Shown piece after piece: positions 17,704-26,871 of a stretch of DNA of 64,000 nucleotides. Below the pieces are notes generated by a model, which was given only the letters and a program-made list of their open reading frames with translations, did not search any database and was not told where the DNA came from. Origin of the DNA: Phycisphaerae bacterium (GTDB lineage: Bacteria > Planctomycetota > Phycisphaerae > UBA1845); the NCBI GenBank assembly GCA_013360585.1, contig JABWBH010000006.1:55349-119348 (forward strand). Reading direction: 5' to 3'. The position numbers were made by a program, and so were the translations under genes. Position 1 is the stretch's first letter; each line of letters begins with the position of its first letter.

Positions 17704-17740
17704 GGCGCACGGACTTGTCCGTGCGCCTCTTTCGTTTTCC
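17704..17740 (+). terminator. intrinsic terminator of the PilM cluster
   Basis: GGCGCACGGAC and its perfect complement GTCCGTGCGCC form an 11-bp stem with a TT loop (17704-17727), followed by a T-rich run (TCTTTCGTTTTC). It lies 89 bp after the third gene of the cluster. Confidence 0.8.
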
Positions 17741-17778
17741 GCGGCGCCCTTCACTGGTTGCGGCCCGGCGGACGGACC

Positions 17779-17912
17779 TTGGAGGGGCACTGTAACGATC
17801 GTAGGATGATAGGCAACCCCGGAGGCTGAAACCCACCGGGTCCGCGGACGTTACAAGGACAGGGGGAACCAGCGGCAAGACCGCAGTTCGGTCCCGGCGG
17901 GGAGGATGCGGT
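17779..17912 (+). promoter_or_regulatory. probable promoter and structured leader of the CTERM-type gene
   Basis: TTGGAG (17779-17784), a 17-bp spacer and TAGGAT (17802-17807) make a moderate promoter. The leader of about 100 bases contains a GACCG/CGGTC hairpin shortly before the ribosome binding site GGGAGG. I looked for c-di-GMP riboswitch signatures and found none that convince. Confidence 0.35.
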
Positions 17913-18827
17913 ATGCGTGGCAGGAAGCGAGGGCGGATCGGTCTGGGGCTGATACTGGCGTCGCTGGGCGCGGAGCAGGTCCGCGCGGACGTGCTCATCA
18001 ACCTGATCGTCCGCGACCTGAACAACAACTCGGTGGAGGTGATCGAGGCCGGGGACGAGGTCTTTGTCTACATCCGCCTGTCCGTGACCGAGGATGACAA
18101 CCCCACGCAGGACGTCCGCCTGCTCCAGTTCGACCTTCGGGCGATCGACCCGCAGCTCGAGATCGTCACGTTCGACTGGCGTCTGCGTGGCGCGGGGCTT
18201 TTCAACGAAGACCGGTATGAGCGCACGGCCGGGCTGACGGAAGTGCCCCGCGCGACGTACCTTCCGGATGAGCGGGATCCCGGATACATCGTGGACCTTG
18301 ATGATGATCTTCGCGTGGTCGCCCGGTTGCACCTGATCGCCCACCGCTCGGGAACCGTGAACGTGACGAGCACGGAACTCGCGGATCCGGAGGATACGTC
18401 GCAGGGGTGCTGGTTCGTCGCGGGATTTGATGCGCTGGAGACGTTCACGCCGCACGACGGGACGGTGCAAGGCGGCGAGCTTTTCATCGAGGTCGAAGGC
18501 GACGACGGGTTCAACGAGAACGACAACGGCGGCGGATCGGGCGGAAACGAGAACCGCAATGACAACGGCGGCAATGACAACGGATCCGCGAACGAGAACA
18601 AGAACGACTCCGGCGACAACGAGAACAAGAACGACGGATCGGGCAACGACAACGGCGGCAACGACAACACCTCGAACGACAACGTTGTGGACGGTCCGCG
18701 CAACGAGGGTCCGCCGGCGGTGGGTGGTTTTCCCTGCGGCGCGGGTGCGGTCGGACCGCTTCTGTTTCTGCTGCTGGCGCTGGCCGCGCAGAGGCGCTTG
18801 CGGGAGGGGCGGTCCTTGCGGCGCTAA
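17913..18827 (+). CDS. secreted surface protein with Asn/Asp-rich linker and CTERM-type tail
   Basis: ATG 17913 is preceded by GGGAGG at eight bases; 304 residues. A signal peptide (1-26) leads into a beta-rich domain of about 165 residues (VLINLIVRDLNNNSVEV...), reminiscent of cohesin-like folds found in planctomycetal secreted proteins. Next is a low-complexity linker (about 195-265) of Asn, Asp, Gly, Glu and Lys in repeated NDN/NEN steps. The C-terminus has the tripartite pattern of a sorting tail: CGAG motif, hydrophobic helix (VGPLLFLLLALAA) and an Arg cluster. Such tails (MYXO-CTERM/PEP-CTERM-like) direct sorting and cleavage at the envelope. Function of the folded domain is unknown. 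Confidence 0.65.
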   Translation: MRGRKRGRIGLGLILASLGAEQVRADVLINLIVRDLNNNSVEVIEAGDEVFVYIRLSVTEDDNPTQDVRLLQFDLRAIDPQLEIVTFDWRLRGAGLFNEDRYERTAGLTEVPRATYLPDERDPGYIVDLDDDLRVVARLHLIAHRSGTVNVTSTELADPEDTSQGCWFVAGFDALETFTPHDGTVQGGELFIEVEGDDGFNENDNGGGSGGNENRNDNGGNDNGSANENKNDSGDNENKNDGSGNDNGGNDNTSNDNVVDGPRNEGPPAVGGFPCGAGAVGPLLFLLLALAAQRRLREGRSLRR

Positions 18828-19076
18828 GACCGCGTTCTCTCGGGGGCGACTTGAAGCGCAAGCAGTATTCCGGCGCTCGAGTCGGCGCGCTTCCGCTTTC
18901 AGAAATCACGAAAAACCCCGCGGGAATCAGCCTGGAGCGGTACACGGCGTTTGCGATCCGCCCGCGCTGCCGTATGATTCCTATCAGCAGGGCGCCTCGC
19001 TGGGTTTGCGGGCGCAACGTCGCCGCGGACGACGGTCTTGCCCCAGCACGTCTTGCGGATTCGGGAGTCTGTTGTC

Positions 19077-19850
19077 GTGACGAGTTGGCGCCTGGGGGTG
19101 GTTTCCTTCCTGAATGCCCGCCCGCTGATCTGCGGGTTAGATGCCGATCCGCGCGTGACGCTGCGGCCGGATGTGCCGTCGCGCCTGGCGGGTCTTCTGG
19201 ACGCGGGAGAGGTGGACGCGGCGCTGGTGCCGATCATCGATCTTCTGACGCACGAGCGGGCGTGGCGGATCATCTCGGACGCCTGCATCGGCTGCGACGG
19301 CGAGACGCTCACGGTGCGCGTGTTCTCGAAGGTTCCGCCGGAGCGGATCACGCGCCTTCACGTGGACGGAGACTCGCACACGTCGGTGGCGCTCGCCCGC
19401 CTGATCTGGCGGACCGTGCACGGCGTGGACCTCGACATTGTGCCGTGGGAGGGGGACGCGACGGCGCAGGCCGCCCTGCTCATCGGCGACAAGGTTGTGA
19501 CGCGACGTCCCTCGGCGTTCGACATCGAGACGGATCTCGGCGCGGCGTGGAAGTCGATGACGGGGCTGCCTTTTGTCTTTGCGGTCTGGGCGGCGCCCGT
19601 CGGGCTGGACGCCGGTCCGCTGGCGGCGATCCTCAGCGCGGCGCGCGACGCCGGGGTGGCGCAAGCGGATCAGATCGCCGAGAGGTTCGGACCTCACGCG
19701 GGCTGGCCGGTGGCGGTCGCGCGGCGGTATCTGACCCGGCGGCTCCGCTTCACGCTGACGCCGCGGGCGCGCGAGGGGATGACCCGCTTTCTCGAGTTAG
19801 CGAAGTCGTGTGCGATCGTCGATCCTCACCGCGACCTGATCTTTGCCTGA
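19077..19850 (+). CDS. mqnA: chorismate dehydratase (futalosine menaquinone pathway)
   Basis: GTG 19077, with GGGAG about ten bases upstream, gives a 257-residue protein starting TSWRLGVVSFLNARPL. The phrase VSFLNARPL and the DVPSRLAGLLDAGEVDAALVP stretch are hallmarks of MqnA, a periplasmic-binding-protein-like fold that dehydrates chorismate to 3-enolpyruvylbenzoate, the first step of the futalosine route to menaquinone. An earlier GTG at 19038 is possible but adds a basic extension not typical of the family. The other mqn genes are not adjacent, which is common; a UbiD-type gene lies at 36.5 kb. Confidence 0.88.
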   Translation: MTSWRLGVVSFLNARPLICGLDADPRVTLRPDVPSRLAGLLDAGEVDAALVPIIDLLTHERAWRIISDACIGCDGETLTVRVFSKVPPERITRLHVDGDSHTSVALARLIWRTVHGVDLDIVPWEGDATAQAALLIGDKVVTRRPSAFDIETDLGAAWKSMTGLPFVFAVWAAPVGLDAGPLAAILSAARDAGVAQADQIAERFGPHAGWPVAVARRYLTRRLRFTLTPRAREGMTRFLELAKSCAIVDPHRDLIFA

Positions 19851-19898
19851 CGCACGCCGGAAGTCTCCGCGCGCCGCTTGCCCGCCCGCCGCACCTTG

Positions 19899-21218
19899 AT
19901 GCAGAATCCTCCGGTCATGCTTGCCGAGGCCCACGCGCCTGATGCAAAACGCAGCACCACGCGGATGCTGATCGGCATCGTTGTGGTCGCAGCTGCACTG
20001 CGGCTGGGATACGCAGCGGTCACCGGCGAACTGGGCGTCACGCCCGCGACACGCTACCGCGAACACATTACGTTGGCGACGCGGCTGCTTTCTCAGGAAA
20101 CGTTCGCAAGCCCGATGACGCCTGAGGATCCGACGCCGCATCCTTCGGCGATGTTTCCGCCTTTGTATCCGCTGCTGGTCGCGGGGGTGTACGCCGCGCT
20201 GGGGGTCGAGTCTTATGCGGCGACGCTCGTCCTTCAGGCGATCAATGCGCTGGCGACGTCGCTGGCGGCGGCCGTGGTTTTCAGCGTCGCCCGGCGGCTC
20301 GGAGCGAGTACGTTTGCAGCGACGGTGGGAGCGGCGGCGACGGCCGTCAACCCGGTGCTGATCCTGCTGACGACCCGCATCTGGGACACGCCGATCTTCG
20401 TGCTGGGTGCGGCGTGGGCGGTGAGACTGACGGTTGCGGCCAGACCGCCGCGAGCCGCTCCGCGGACGGATGTTTTCTTCGGAGTCTATCTGGGGGCGTT
20501 GGCGTTGCTCGACCCCGCGTTGACGCCCGTGTATCCGGTTCTGGTGTTGTGGCGCGCCGCCCGTCAAACGCCTCGCCTGACGATCGGATCGATCGTCTCC
20601 TCGACGGCGCTTGTACTCCTGGGCTGGGCGGTGGTGAACGCTCCGTGGACGCTGCGCAATGCGCGCGTCCTGGGCGAGGCGAGCTACGTCCGCAACGTGT
20701 TCTGGCAGGAAGTCTGGTTCGGCGTCTGCCCGGAGGCGGATACGGGGTTGCAGGCCGCGCTGAAGGCGCATTTCCCCTTGCAAAGCGCCGAGGCCCGGAA
20801 GCGCTACCTCGCAAAGGGTGAGACGGCGTATTTCGCGGATTGCCGGGTGCGGGCGATCACGGCGATCCGGGAGCAGCCGGGGCGCTGGGCGGTTCTCTGC
20901 GCGCGCCGGGCGGCGGATTTCTGGTTCGGAACGGTGGCCAGCCACAACGGAGGCGCACAGCGGTGGATGCCGCGAGGGCTTCGGCTGGCGGCGGCGGGCT
21001 TCCTGACGATCGAGACGCTGGCGGCGCTGACGGCGACGATCCTGGCGTGGCGTCGACGACCTGATGTGCGGTGGCTCGCGGGCGCCGTGCTCGTCTTCTC
21101 CTTCCTTTATGCCGCGACGCACACCGAGATTCGTTACCGCGGTCCGATCGAGCCCCTGCTGGCGATGCTGATCTTCACGGCCGCGAGCGCCGCGCAGCGG
21201 CGGAGCGTCTCCGCATGA
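19899..21218 (+). CDS. multi-pass membrane glycosyltransferase, GT39/ArnT-like
   Basis: 439 residues from ATG 19899 (ATG 19917 is an alternative; neither has a strong Shine-Dalgarno sequence). About ten hydrophobic helices follow a short cytosolic start. The first extracytoplasmic loop after helix 1 and the FPPLYPLLVAGVY stretch fit the GT-C/PMT (GT39/ArnT) superfamily, which moves sugars from polyprenyl phosphates to proteins or lipids outside the membrane. The catalytic acidic residue cannot be fixed with certainty. Its end overlaps the next gene by four bases, so the two are coupled. Confidence 0.7.
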   Translation: MQNPPVMLAEAHAPDAKRSTTRMLIGIVVVAAALRLGYAAVTGELGVTPATRYREHITLATRLLSQETFASPMTPEDPTPHPSAMFPPLYPLLVAGVYAALGVESYAATLVLQAINALATSLAAAVVFSVARRLGASTFAATVGAAATAVNPVLILLTTRIWDTPIFVLGAAWAVRLTVAARPPRAAPRTDVFFGVYLGALALLDPALTPVYPVLVLWRAARQTPRLTIGSIVSSTALVLLGWAVVNAPWTLRNARVLGEASYVRNVFWQEVWFGVCPEADTGLQAALKAHFPLQSAEARKRYLAKGETAYFADCRVRAITAIREQPGRWAVLCARRAADFWFGTVASHNGGAQRWMPRGLRLAAAGFLTIETLAALTATILAWRRRPDVRWLAGAVLVFSFLYAATHTEIRYRGPIEPLLAMLIFTAASAAQRRSVSA

Positions 21219-21526
21219 AGCGCATTCGCACGACGTTTCTTCGCTGGGTGTTCTTCTGCGCGCTGCACGCGGGCGCGCTGCTCATCATTCTCGGCGTCGC
21301 GCTTTTTCTCGAAGCGCGCAACATGCTGCCCAACCCTTTCGGCCTGGCGTTCTCAGTGCTCGGCGTGCCGCTGCTGCTGACGCCGATCTTCGGGTGGGGC
21401 TGGAGCGAGCTTTATGTCTGGTGGTACAATGATCGAATTCCGTCACATTACTGCCGAACGTGCGGGTATGACCTGACGGGCAATGTCTCGGGCGTCTGCC
21501 CGGAATGCGGCGATCCCGTCGTCTGA
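21215..21526 (+). CDS. small membrane protein with planctomycete-type zinc ribbon
   Basis: ATG 21215 overlaps the preceding stop (ATGA), giving 103 residues. Two hydrophobic helices (about 9-31 and 41-62) are followed by a C-terminal zinc ribbon, CRTCGYDLTGN with a second knuckle CPECG. This CGYDLTGN ribbon is frequent in Planctomycetota proteins and supports the taxonomic reading. The ribbon would face the cytoplasm. Coupling to the glycosyltransferase suggests an accessory role, but nothing more can be said. Confidence 0.75.
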   Translation: MKRIRTTFLRWVFFCALHAGALLIILGVALFLEARNMLPNPFGLAFSVLGVPLLLTPIFGWGWSELYVWWYNDRIPSHYCRTCGYDLTGNVSGVCPECGDPVV

Positions 21527-21694
21527 ATCTTCGCGTGTCGAAGGCGCGTCAGGGAACCGGCGCGTGTCGGCGCTCGAAGGCGCTCGTCCGCAAGACTCCC
21601 GCACGACGCCGGGACCGCCGTCCGATGGGTCGCCGTCGCCGCCGCTGCTCGTGTCGCCAGGTCGTTGCGGAAAGGGACGTTTTTACCCACCGTC

Positions 21695-23308
21695 TCATCT
21701 CGTCCCCTCCCGGCGCCACAGATAGTACACGGGTCGATGATCGAGCAGTCCCCGGAACGTGCGCGCCAGAAACTCGGGCGACTGACGGGCGACGCGCCGC
21801 TCGCCGCCCGCCGTCGTCGCCTGGTACCAGGTCGTCACGACGCTCGTGACGATCTCCCGGACCTCAACGCTCCTGCCCATCTTCCACGCCAGATCCGGCG
21901 CAAGCGGGTCGACGCCCAGTTCCCGCAGACGTTTCACCGCCGCAGCGCCGCTTTGAGACGGAGGCACTTGCCCGATCCGCCTCATGCCCGCGCGCTCGAA
22001 CACCGGATTCACGTCCCCCATCGCCGCAAGGCACTCGACGTATTCCGTCCCGACCCGCGGCATCGTCATGCGGACGAGGTGCTGTCCCAGCCCGCATCCG
22101 CGAACGTCGGGGTGAATGATGAGCCGTCGAAGCATGCGCACCGAGCGGTTCAAGGCGTCCGGACGGCGGATGAAGCGGCCGCCGGTGGCCTCATTCCGCA
22201 GAGCAAGCTCCAGCGGACCGTGTGCGTAGACGACGACGCCGAGAACCTCCCCGCTGCGATCGCGCATCGTGAAGACCTTGTCAACGAACCCGAGTTCCTC
22301 GGTGGTTCGGTAATGCCGCGACGCCAGCGCGTCATAATCCCGCTTCAACCCGGGAGCGATCCGCAGCTCGCGCCGGAGACTGAATGCGCGAGCAGCACGA
22401 CCAGCCGTCACCGTCGTGCCTCGCCCGTCCGCGTCAAGCCGGACCAGAACATCCGGGTTCAGGTCTTCAAGGACGTCGTCGTGGCAGGTGGCGACGATCA
22501 ACACGAGGTTCTCACGCCGAACCAGGCGACGGACGTTGTACGCCAGCGCCCGCGCCGCCCGCCGGTGCAGGTTGGTTCCGAACTCGTCGCAGATCAGAGC
22601 GGCGCCGCAAGGACGGTCCGACCCGATCGCGATCGCCAGCCGGGCGCGGAACTTCTCCCCCTCGGAAAGCTCCTCGTACCGGCGCAACCACAGCGGCGCC
22701 TCGGCAAGCCCGCAGGCGCTGAGGATCGAAAGCGCTTCCGCCAGGGTGCGCTGCGGGGCGACCGCGTCGAGGATCGTCGCGTCGGGATCCACGCGAACTT
22801 CGGTGACGTCCGTGAAAGTTTCGCTCCGCCGTCGAATCTCGGCCAGCAGCGAGGACTTGCCGCTGCCGCTGGGACCGGCAACGGCGCACAACCCCGCCGT
22901 CGGCGTCTCAAGGTCGACCGGACCGACGATCCGCCGCATTCCGCCGCCAAGCGTCAGACCGAAGCGCAGCGCAACTTCCACCGCGCGGCGCGTCGCGTGA
23001 ACCGGTGAACACTCGCAGGTCACCTCGATCCGGACCCCGTCGACATTTTCTGATCCCGGTGGACCACCCTGCCCCGTCGGCGCAATCGTGATGGTCTTCG
23101 CCGCTTCCCTGCGATTACGGCGACGGCCGCGCAACCCGCTGACCGGCGGTAACGGCGACGTGATGCGCACGGTTTTCTTCTGTGCGGTTTCGAAGAGGGC
23201 CCGCCTCCGGGGCTTTCTGGAACCGCGGCGCGGTCGGGGGCCTTTTCGGATGCCGGACGAAACGTCGGGAGTGTGACGTAGGACGGATGGTTGATCGGCA
23301 CGGGTCAT
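21695..23308 (-). CDS. ABC-type ATPase fused to a GNAT-like acetyltransferase domain (COG2401 type)
   Basis: A 537-residue soluble protein. After a basic, disordered N-terminus (1-85) comes an ABC ATPase: Walker A AGPSGSGKSSLL, signature ELSEGEKFRARLA, Walker B AALICDEFG and the switch His in ATCHDDVL. The C-terminal 230 residues contain a GNAT-like fold with RRLIIHPDVRGCGLGQHLVR, the acetyl-CoA loop (R-G-x-G-L-G), and an FERAGMRRIG segment. This pairing is COG2401, an ABC ATPase joined to a predicted acetyltransferase, biological role unsettled. There are no membrane segments, so it is not a transporter. The -10 box ends nine bases from the ATG, implying a leaderless message. Confidence 0.8.
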   Translation of the reverse strand: MTRADQPSVLRHTPDVSSGIRKGPRPRRGSRKPRRRALFETAQKKTVRITSPLPPVSGLRGRRRNRREAAKTITIAPTGQGGPPGSENVDGVRIEVTCECSPVHATRRAVEVALRFGLTLGGGMRRIVGPVDLETPTAGLCAVAGPSGSGKSSLLAEIRRRSETFTDVTEVRVDPDATILDAVAPQRTLAEALSILSACGLAEAPLWLRRYEELSEGEKFRARLAIAIGSDRPCGAALICDEFGTNLHRRAARALAYNVRRLVRRENLVLIVATCHDDVLEDLNPDVLVRLDADGRGTTVTAGRAARAFSLRRELRIAPGLKRDYDALASRHYRTTEELGFVDKVFTMRDRSGEVLGVVVYAHGPLELALRNEATGGRFIRRPDALNRSVRMLRRLIIHPDVRGCGLGQHLVRMTMPRVGTEYVECLAAMGDVNPVFERAGMRRIGQVPPSQSGAAAVKRLRELGVDPLAPDLAWKMGRSVEVREIVTSVVTTWYQATTAGGERRVARQSPEFLARTFRGLLDHRPVYYLWRREGTR

Positions 23309-23316
23309 CGGAACCT

Positions 23317-23345
23317 AACATATTACGAACCTTCGTCCCGGTCAA
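23317..23345 (-). promoter_or_regulatory. promoter of the COG2401-type gene
   Basis: Minus-strand TTGACC (23340-23345), 17-bp spacer, TATGTT (23317-23322). The predicted start site near 23310 falls at or within two bases of the ATG at 23308, so the transcript would be leaderless. The 60 bp upstream (23345-23405) are strikingly AT-rich for this genome and could act as an UP-type element. Confidence 0.55.
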
Positions 23346-23462
23346 GAAATGAGCAATTTTTGGGAAATAAAATGTCATTATTAGCGATGAATAATTGTAT
23401 TATGGGACGATCAAAGACCGCCTTTGCTCCGGGGCGGCGGCATTTCATCGCGTTCGCCTTTC

Positions 23463-24449
23463 TCATCCGGCAAGCCAGGGCATCAGGCTGCGGACAAAGG
23501 CGCCGACGCGCTCGAAGCAAGCCTCCCGATCCTCGCGGCGACCGCGGGCGAGGATCGGCGCGCCGCGCCGCGCCTCGTTGATCCACTCCCGGGCGAACGT
23601 GCCGTCACGGATCTCCGCCAGCACGCGCCGCATCTCGGCGCGCGCCGGTTCACCGATGATCCGCGGCCCGCGCGTTCGATCGCCGTATTCGGCCGTGTTG
23701 GAGATGCGCGCCCTCATGCCCGCCAGCCCCTGCGCGTAGATCAAGTCTGCGATCTGCTTGAGCTCGTGAACGCATTCGAGGTAGGCGGACTCGGGCGAGT
23801 ACCCCGCGTCGACCAGCGTCTCAAACGCCGCCTGGGTCAGCGCCGAGACGCCGCCGCACAGCACCGCCTGCTCACCGAAAAGGTCCGTCTCGGTTTCCTC
23901 GGCGAACGTCGTCCGCAGCACACCCGCGCGCGTGCATCCGATCGCCGCTGCCCACGCCAGCGCCAGATCGAACGCCCGTCCGCTTGCGTCATGCGCCACC
24001 GCCGCCAGCGCGGGAAGCCCCCGGTCTTCCAGGTAAAGCGAACGCAGGAGCGATCCCGGTCCCTTCGGACCGACCAGCACGACGTCGCCGTCTCCGCGCG
24101 GCGTGATGAACCCGAAGTGAATGTTGAACCCGTGAATGAAGCCCAGCGCCGCACCCGGTCGCAGCGCGGGGGCGATCTCGGCGGCGTAGACGTCGCCCGC
24201 CGTTTCATCGGGCAGCGCAAGAATCACGAGATCAGCCTGTGCCGCGGCCTCCCCCGCCGGAACCGGGGAGAACCCCGCCTCGCGCGCCCGGTCGAACGCC
24301 GCTCCAGGGCGCTGACCGACGATCACGCGAACTCCGGAATCTCTCAGGTTCAGGGCGTGGGCCGCACCCTGATTGCCGTATCCGATCACGGCCACTGCGA
24401 GGCCCTTAAGCCGCGAGGTATTCCCGTTGCGGTAAACTGTCGTGTTCAT
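23463..24449 (-). CDS. ilvC: ketol-acid reductoisomerase, class I
   Basis: 328 residues, preceded by AAAGGAG. It converts 2-acetolactate or 2-aceto-2-hydroxybutyrate to the dihydroxy acids of valine, leucine and isoleucine synthesis. The Rossmann motif is IGYGNQGAAHALNL (22-35) and the cofactor loop GQRPGAAFDRA (45-55). The Mg-binding and catalytic set is complete: His106, Asp189 and Glu193 in DLFGEQ, Glu225 and Glu229 in ECVHEL, Ser250 in SNTAEYG. The short single-knot C-terminal domain marks class I. It stands alone with no ilvBH or leu genes nearby and is divergent from lepA. Confidence 0.95.
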   Translation of the reverse strand: MNTTVYRNGNTSRLKGLAVAVIGYGNQGAAHALNLRDSGVRVIVGQRPGAAFDRAREAGFSPVPAGEAAAQADLVILALPDETAGDVYAAEIAPALRPGAALGFIHGFNIHFGFITPRGDGDVVLVGPKGPGSLLRSLYLEDRGLPALAAVAHDASGRAFDLALAWAAAIGCTRAGVLRTTFAEETETDLFGEQAVLCGGVSALTQAAFETLVDAGYSPESAYLECVHELKQIADLIYAQGLAGMRARISNTAEYGDRTRGPRIIGEPARAEMRRVLAEIRDGTFAREWINEARRGAPILARGRREDREACFERVGAFVRSLMPWLAG

Positions 24450-24667
24450 CGATTCCGTCTCCTTTGCTCCGCTCCGCGCGAGGGGACTCGAGTCGGCCTC
24501 GCGCGGTCCGTCGCTGACCGGTCCGCCTCGCGGTCGTCAGAGCCTCGGAATCCGTGGGATTGCCGCAATGTTTCGCCCTCGAGCGACCCGCGTTACAATG
24601 CCCGGTCTTGCCGGACGGCGCCTCGTGACGCGCGTCCGTCCGGTGGCGCGTGCCTGCTTGAACGTTT

Positions 24668-26470
24668 ATGAGCGACCTGAGTCTTATCCGCAACTTCAGC
24701 ATCATCGCCCACATCGACCACGGCAAGAGCACGCTGGCCGACCGCCTGCTCGAGCACACCGGCGCGATCAGCAAGCGCGAAATGCGCGACCAGTTCCTCG
24801 ACGACATGGACCTCGAGCGCGAGATGGGCATTACGATCAAGGCCAACCGCGCCACGGTCTTTCATGAGCTGGAGGGCCGCCGGTACATGCTCAACCTCCT
24901 CGACACCCCCGGTCACGTCGACTTTCATTACGAAGTCTCCCGAGCCCTTGCCGCCTGCGAGGGCGTCCTCCTCCTCGTCGACGCCACCCAGGGCGTCCAG
25001 GCGCAGACCGTCGCCAACGCTTACATGGCGATCGAGGCCGGGCTGGAGATCGTTCTCGTCATCAACAAGGTGGACCTTCCCTCGGCGCACCCGGAGGACA
25101 CCGCGCTGGAGGCGGAGCAGGTCATCGGCGTGGACGCCGCGTCCTCCGTCTTCGTCAGCGCCAAGACCGGCGTCGGGATCGACGAACTGCTCGACACCGT
25201 CTGCCGCCGGATTCCGCCGCCGAAGGGCGACCTGACCGCCCCGTTGCGGGCGCTTCTGTATGACGCCAAGCCCGACCCGCACCGCGGCGTCATCGTTCAC
25301 GTCCGCATGTTCGACGGCACGGTGAAGCGCGGCGACAAGATCCGCATGATGGGCACCGGAAGCGATCACATCGTCACCGAGGTCGGAAAATACTGCCCGA
25401 AACCGCAGGCCGTCCCCCAACTCGGCGCCGGCGAAGTGGGTTACATCGTCGCGGGGATCAAAGCGCTTAATGACGTCAACATCGGGGACACCATCACCCA
25501 CGTCTCGCGTCCGACCGACAAGCCCCTTCCCGGATACAAACCGCCGAAACAGATGGTGTTCTGCGATTTCTACCCCGGTCCCGGAACCACCACCGAGGAA
25601 CTCCGCGAGGCGATGGAAAAGCTCTTCCTCAACGACAGCTCCTTCACCTACGAGACGGTCAGCTCCGACGCCCTGGGCATCGGCTTCCGCTGCGGGTTCC
25701 TCGGACTGCTGCACATGCGCATCATTCAGGAGCGCCTCGAACGCGAAAGCGACGTCAACATCGTTCAGACGGCCCCCACCGTCAGCTTCGAACTGCTGAT
25801 GAAAAACGGCGAAGTGCGGCACATCAGCAGCCCCAGCGAACTGCCGGACATGACCACGATCGAGGAGATCCGGGAACCGATGATCAAGGCCGCGATGATC
25901 GTCCCCGCCGACTGCGTCGGGACGGTCATGACCCTTTCGATGGAGCGCCGCGGCACGCACCGCAAAACCGAGTACCTTTCCCCCACCCGCGTGATGCTCA
26001 CCTACGAGTTCCCCCTCGCCGAGATCATCTACGACTTTTACGACAAGCTGAAAAGCTGCACGAAGGGCTACGGCACGGTCGATTACGAAGTGACGCATTT
26101 CCGCGCCGACGACCTCGTCAAGCTCGACATTCTCGTCAACGCGATCAAGGTGGACGCCCTCTCGGTCATCGTTCACCGTGACAAGGCTCCTTACCGCGGC
26201 CGCCGCCTCTGCGAACGCCTCCGCAAGGAGATCCCGCGTCACCAGTTCGAGATTCCGCTTCAGGCGGCGATCGGCGGAAAGATCATCGCCCGCGAGACGA
26301 TCAAGGCCTTCCGCAAGGACGTCACCGCGAAATGCTACGGCGGCGACATCACTCGCAAGCGCAAACTCCTCGAAAAGCAGAAGGAAGGTAAAAAGCGCAT
26401 GAAAATGGTCGGCAGCGTCGAGATTCCCCAGCAGGCGTTCATCTCAATCCTCGACCCCGACGCGGAGTGA
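24668..26470 (+). CDS. lepA: elongation factor 4 (back-translocating GTPase LepA)
   Basis: 600 residues, the usual length. GTPase motifs are AHIDHGKST (14-22), DTPGHVDF and NKVD; these are followed by EF-G-like domains II, III and V and the LepA-specific C-terminal domain (about 485-600) ending KKRMKMVGSVEIPQQAFISIL. It acts on ribosomes to remodel stalled or mis-translocated complexes. A TACAAT -10 box at 24594-24599 precedes the start with only a weak -35. It is very well conserved throughout. Confidence 0.97.
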   Translation: MSDLSLIRNFSIIAHIDHGKSTLADRLLEHTGAISKREMRDQFLDDMDLEREMGITIKANRATVFHELEGRRYMLNLLDTPGHVDFHYEVSRALAACEGVLLLVDATQGVQAQTVANAYMAIEAGLEIVLVINKVDLPSAHPEDTALEAEQVIGVDAASSVFVSAKTGVGIDELLDTVCRRIPPPKGDLTAPLRALLYDAKPDPHRGVIVHVRMFDGTVKRGDKIRMMGTGSDHIVTEVGKYCPKPQAVPQLGAGEVGYIVAGIKALNDVNIGDTITHVSRPTDKPLPGYKPPKQMVFCDFYPGPGTTTEELREAMEKLFLNDSSFTYETVSSDALGIGFRCGFLGLLHMRIIQERLERESDVNIVQTAPTVSFELLMKNGEVRHISSPSELPDMTTIEEIREPMIKAAMIVPADCVGTVMTLSMERRGTHRKTEYLSPTRVMLTYEFPLAEIIYDFYDKLKSCTKGYGTVDYEVTHFRADDLVKLDILVNAIKVDALSVIVHRDKAPYRGRRLCERLRKEIPRHQFEIPLQAAIGGKIIARETIKAFRKDVTAKCYGGDITRKRKLLEKQKEGKKRMKMVGSVEIPQQAFISILDPDAE

Positions 26471-26475
26471 CAATC

Positions 26476-26859
26476 ATGACCCCGCAAACCGTCGCCGTCG
26501 TGGGCGCGTCCGCGGATCGCGCCAAGTACAGCAACAAGGCCGTGCGGGCTTACCTCGCGCGTGGGTGGACGGTGTACCCGGTGAATCCGAAAGGCGGGGT
26601 GATCGAGGGGCTTCCCGTCCTGCGGAGCGTCCGCGAGGCGCCGACGCCTTTGCACCGCGTGACGCTGTACCTGCCCCCGGCGCTGGGGATGCAGGTGCTC
26701 GCCGACATCGCCGCAGCGAAGCCCGACGAGTTTTTCGTCAATCCCGGAGCGGAGAGCGACGCCCTGGTCGCCGAGGCGCATCGGCTCGGGCTGGATCCGA
26801 TTCTCGCGTGCAGCATCATCGAAATCGGCGCCTCTCCGGCCGCCTTTCCCGACGCCTGA
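26476..26859 (+). CDS. CoA-binding domain protein (YccU-like)
   Basis: 127 residues from ATG 26476, with GGAG eight bases upstream inside the lepA stop region; a GTG at 26467 would overlap lepA. The sequence is a single Rossmann CoA-binding domain: VAVVGASADRAKYSNKAVRAY at the start, GWTVYPVNPK after strand 2, and PDEFFVNPGAES later, all characteristic of the YccU/succinyl-CoA-ligase-alpha-like family. No catalytic domain is attached. It probably binds CoA or another nucleotide as a sensor or regulator, and is likely cotranscribed with lepA. Confidence 0.85.
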   Translation: MTPQTVAVVGASADRAKYSNKAVRAYLARGWTVYPVNPKGGVIEGLPVLRSVREAPTPLHRVTLYLPPALGMQVLADIAAAKPDEFFVNPGAESDALVAEAHRLGLDPILACSIIEIGASPAAFPDA

Positions 26860-26871
26860 TGTGGCGAGTCA

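Noticed and set aside
17808..17912. Leader of the CTERM-type gene as a c-di-GMP riboswitch
   Set aside because: GGCAACC and GCUGAAACC recall parts of the motif, but the required GCAAA...GACGCAAAGCC pattern and tetraloop-receptor pair are absent.
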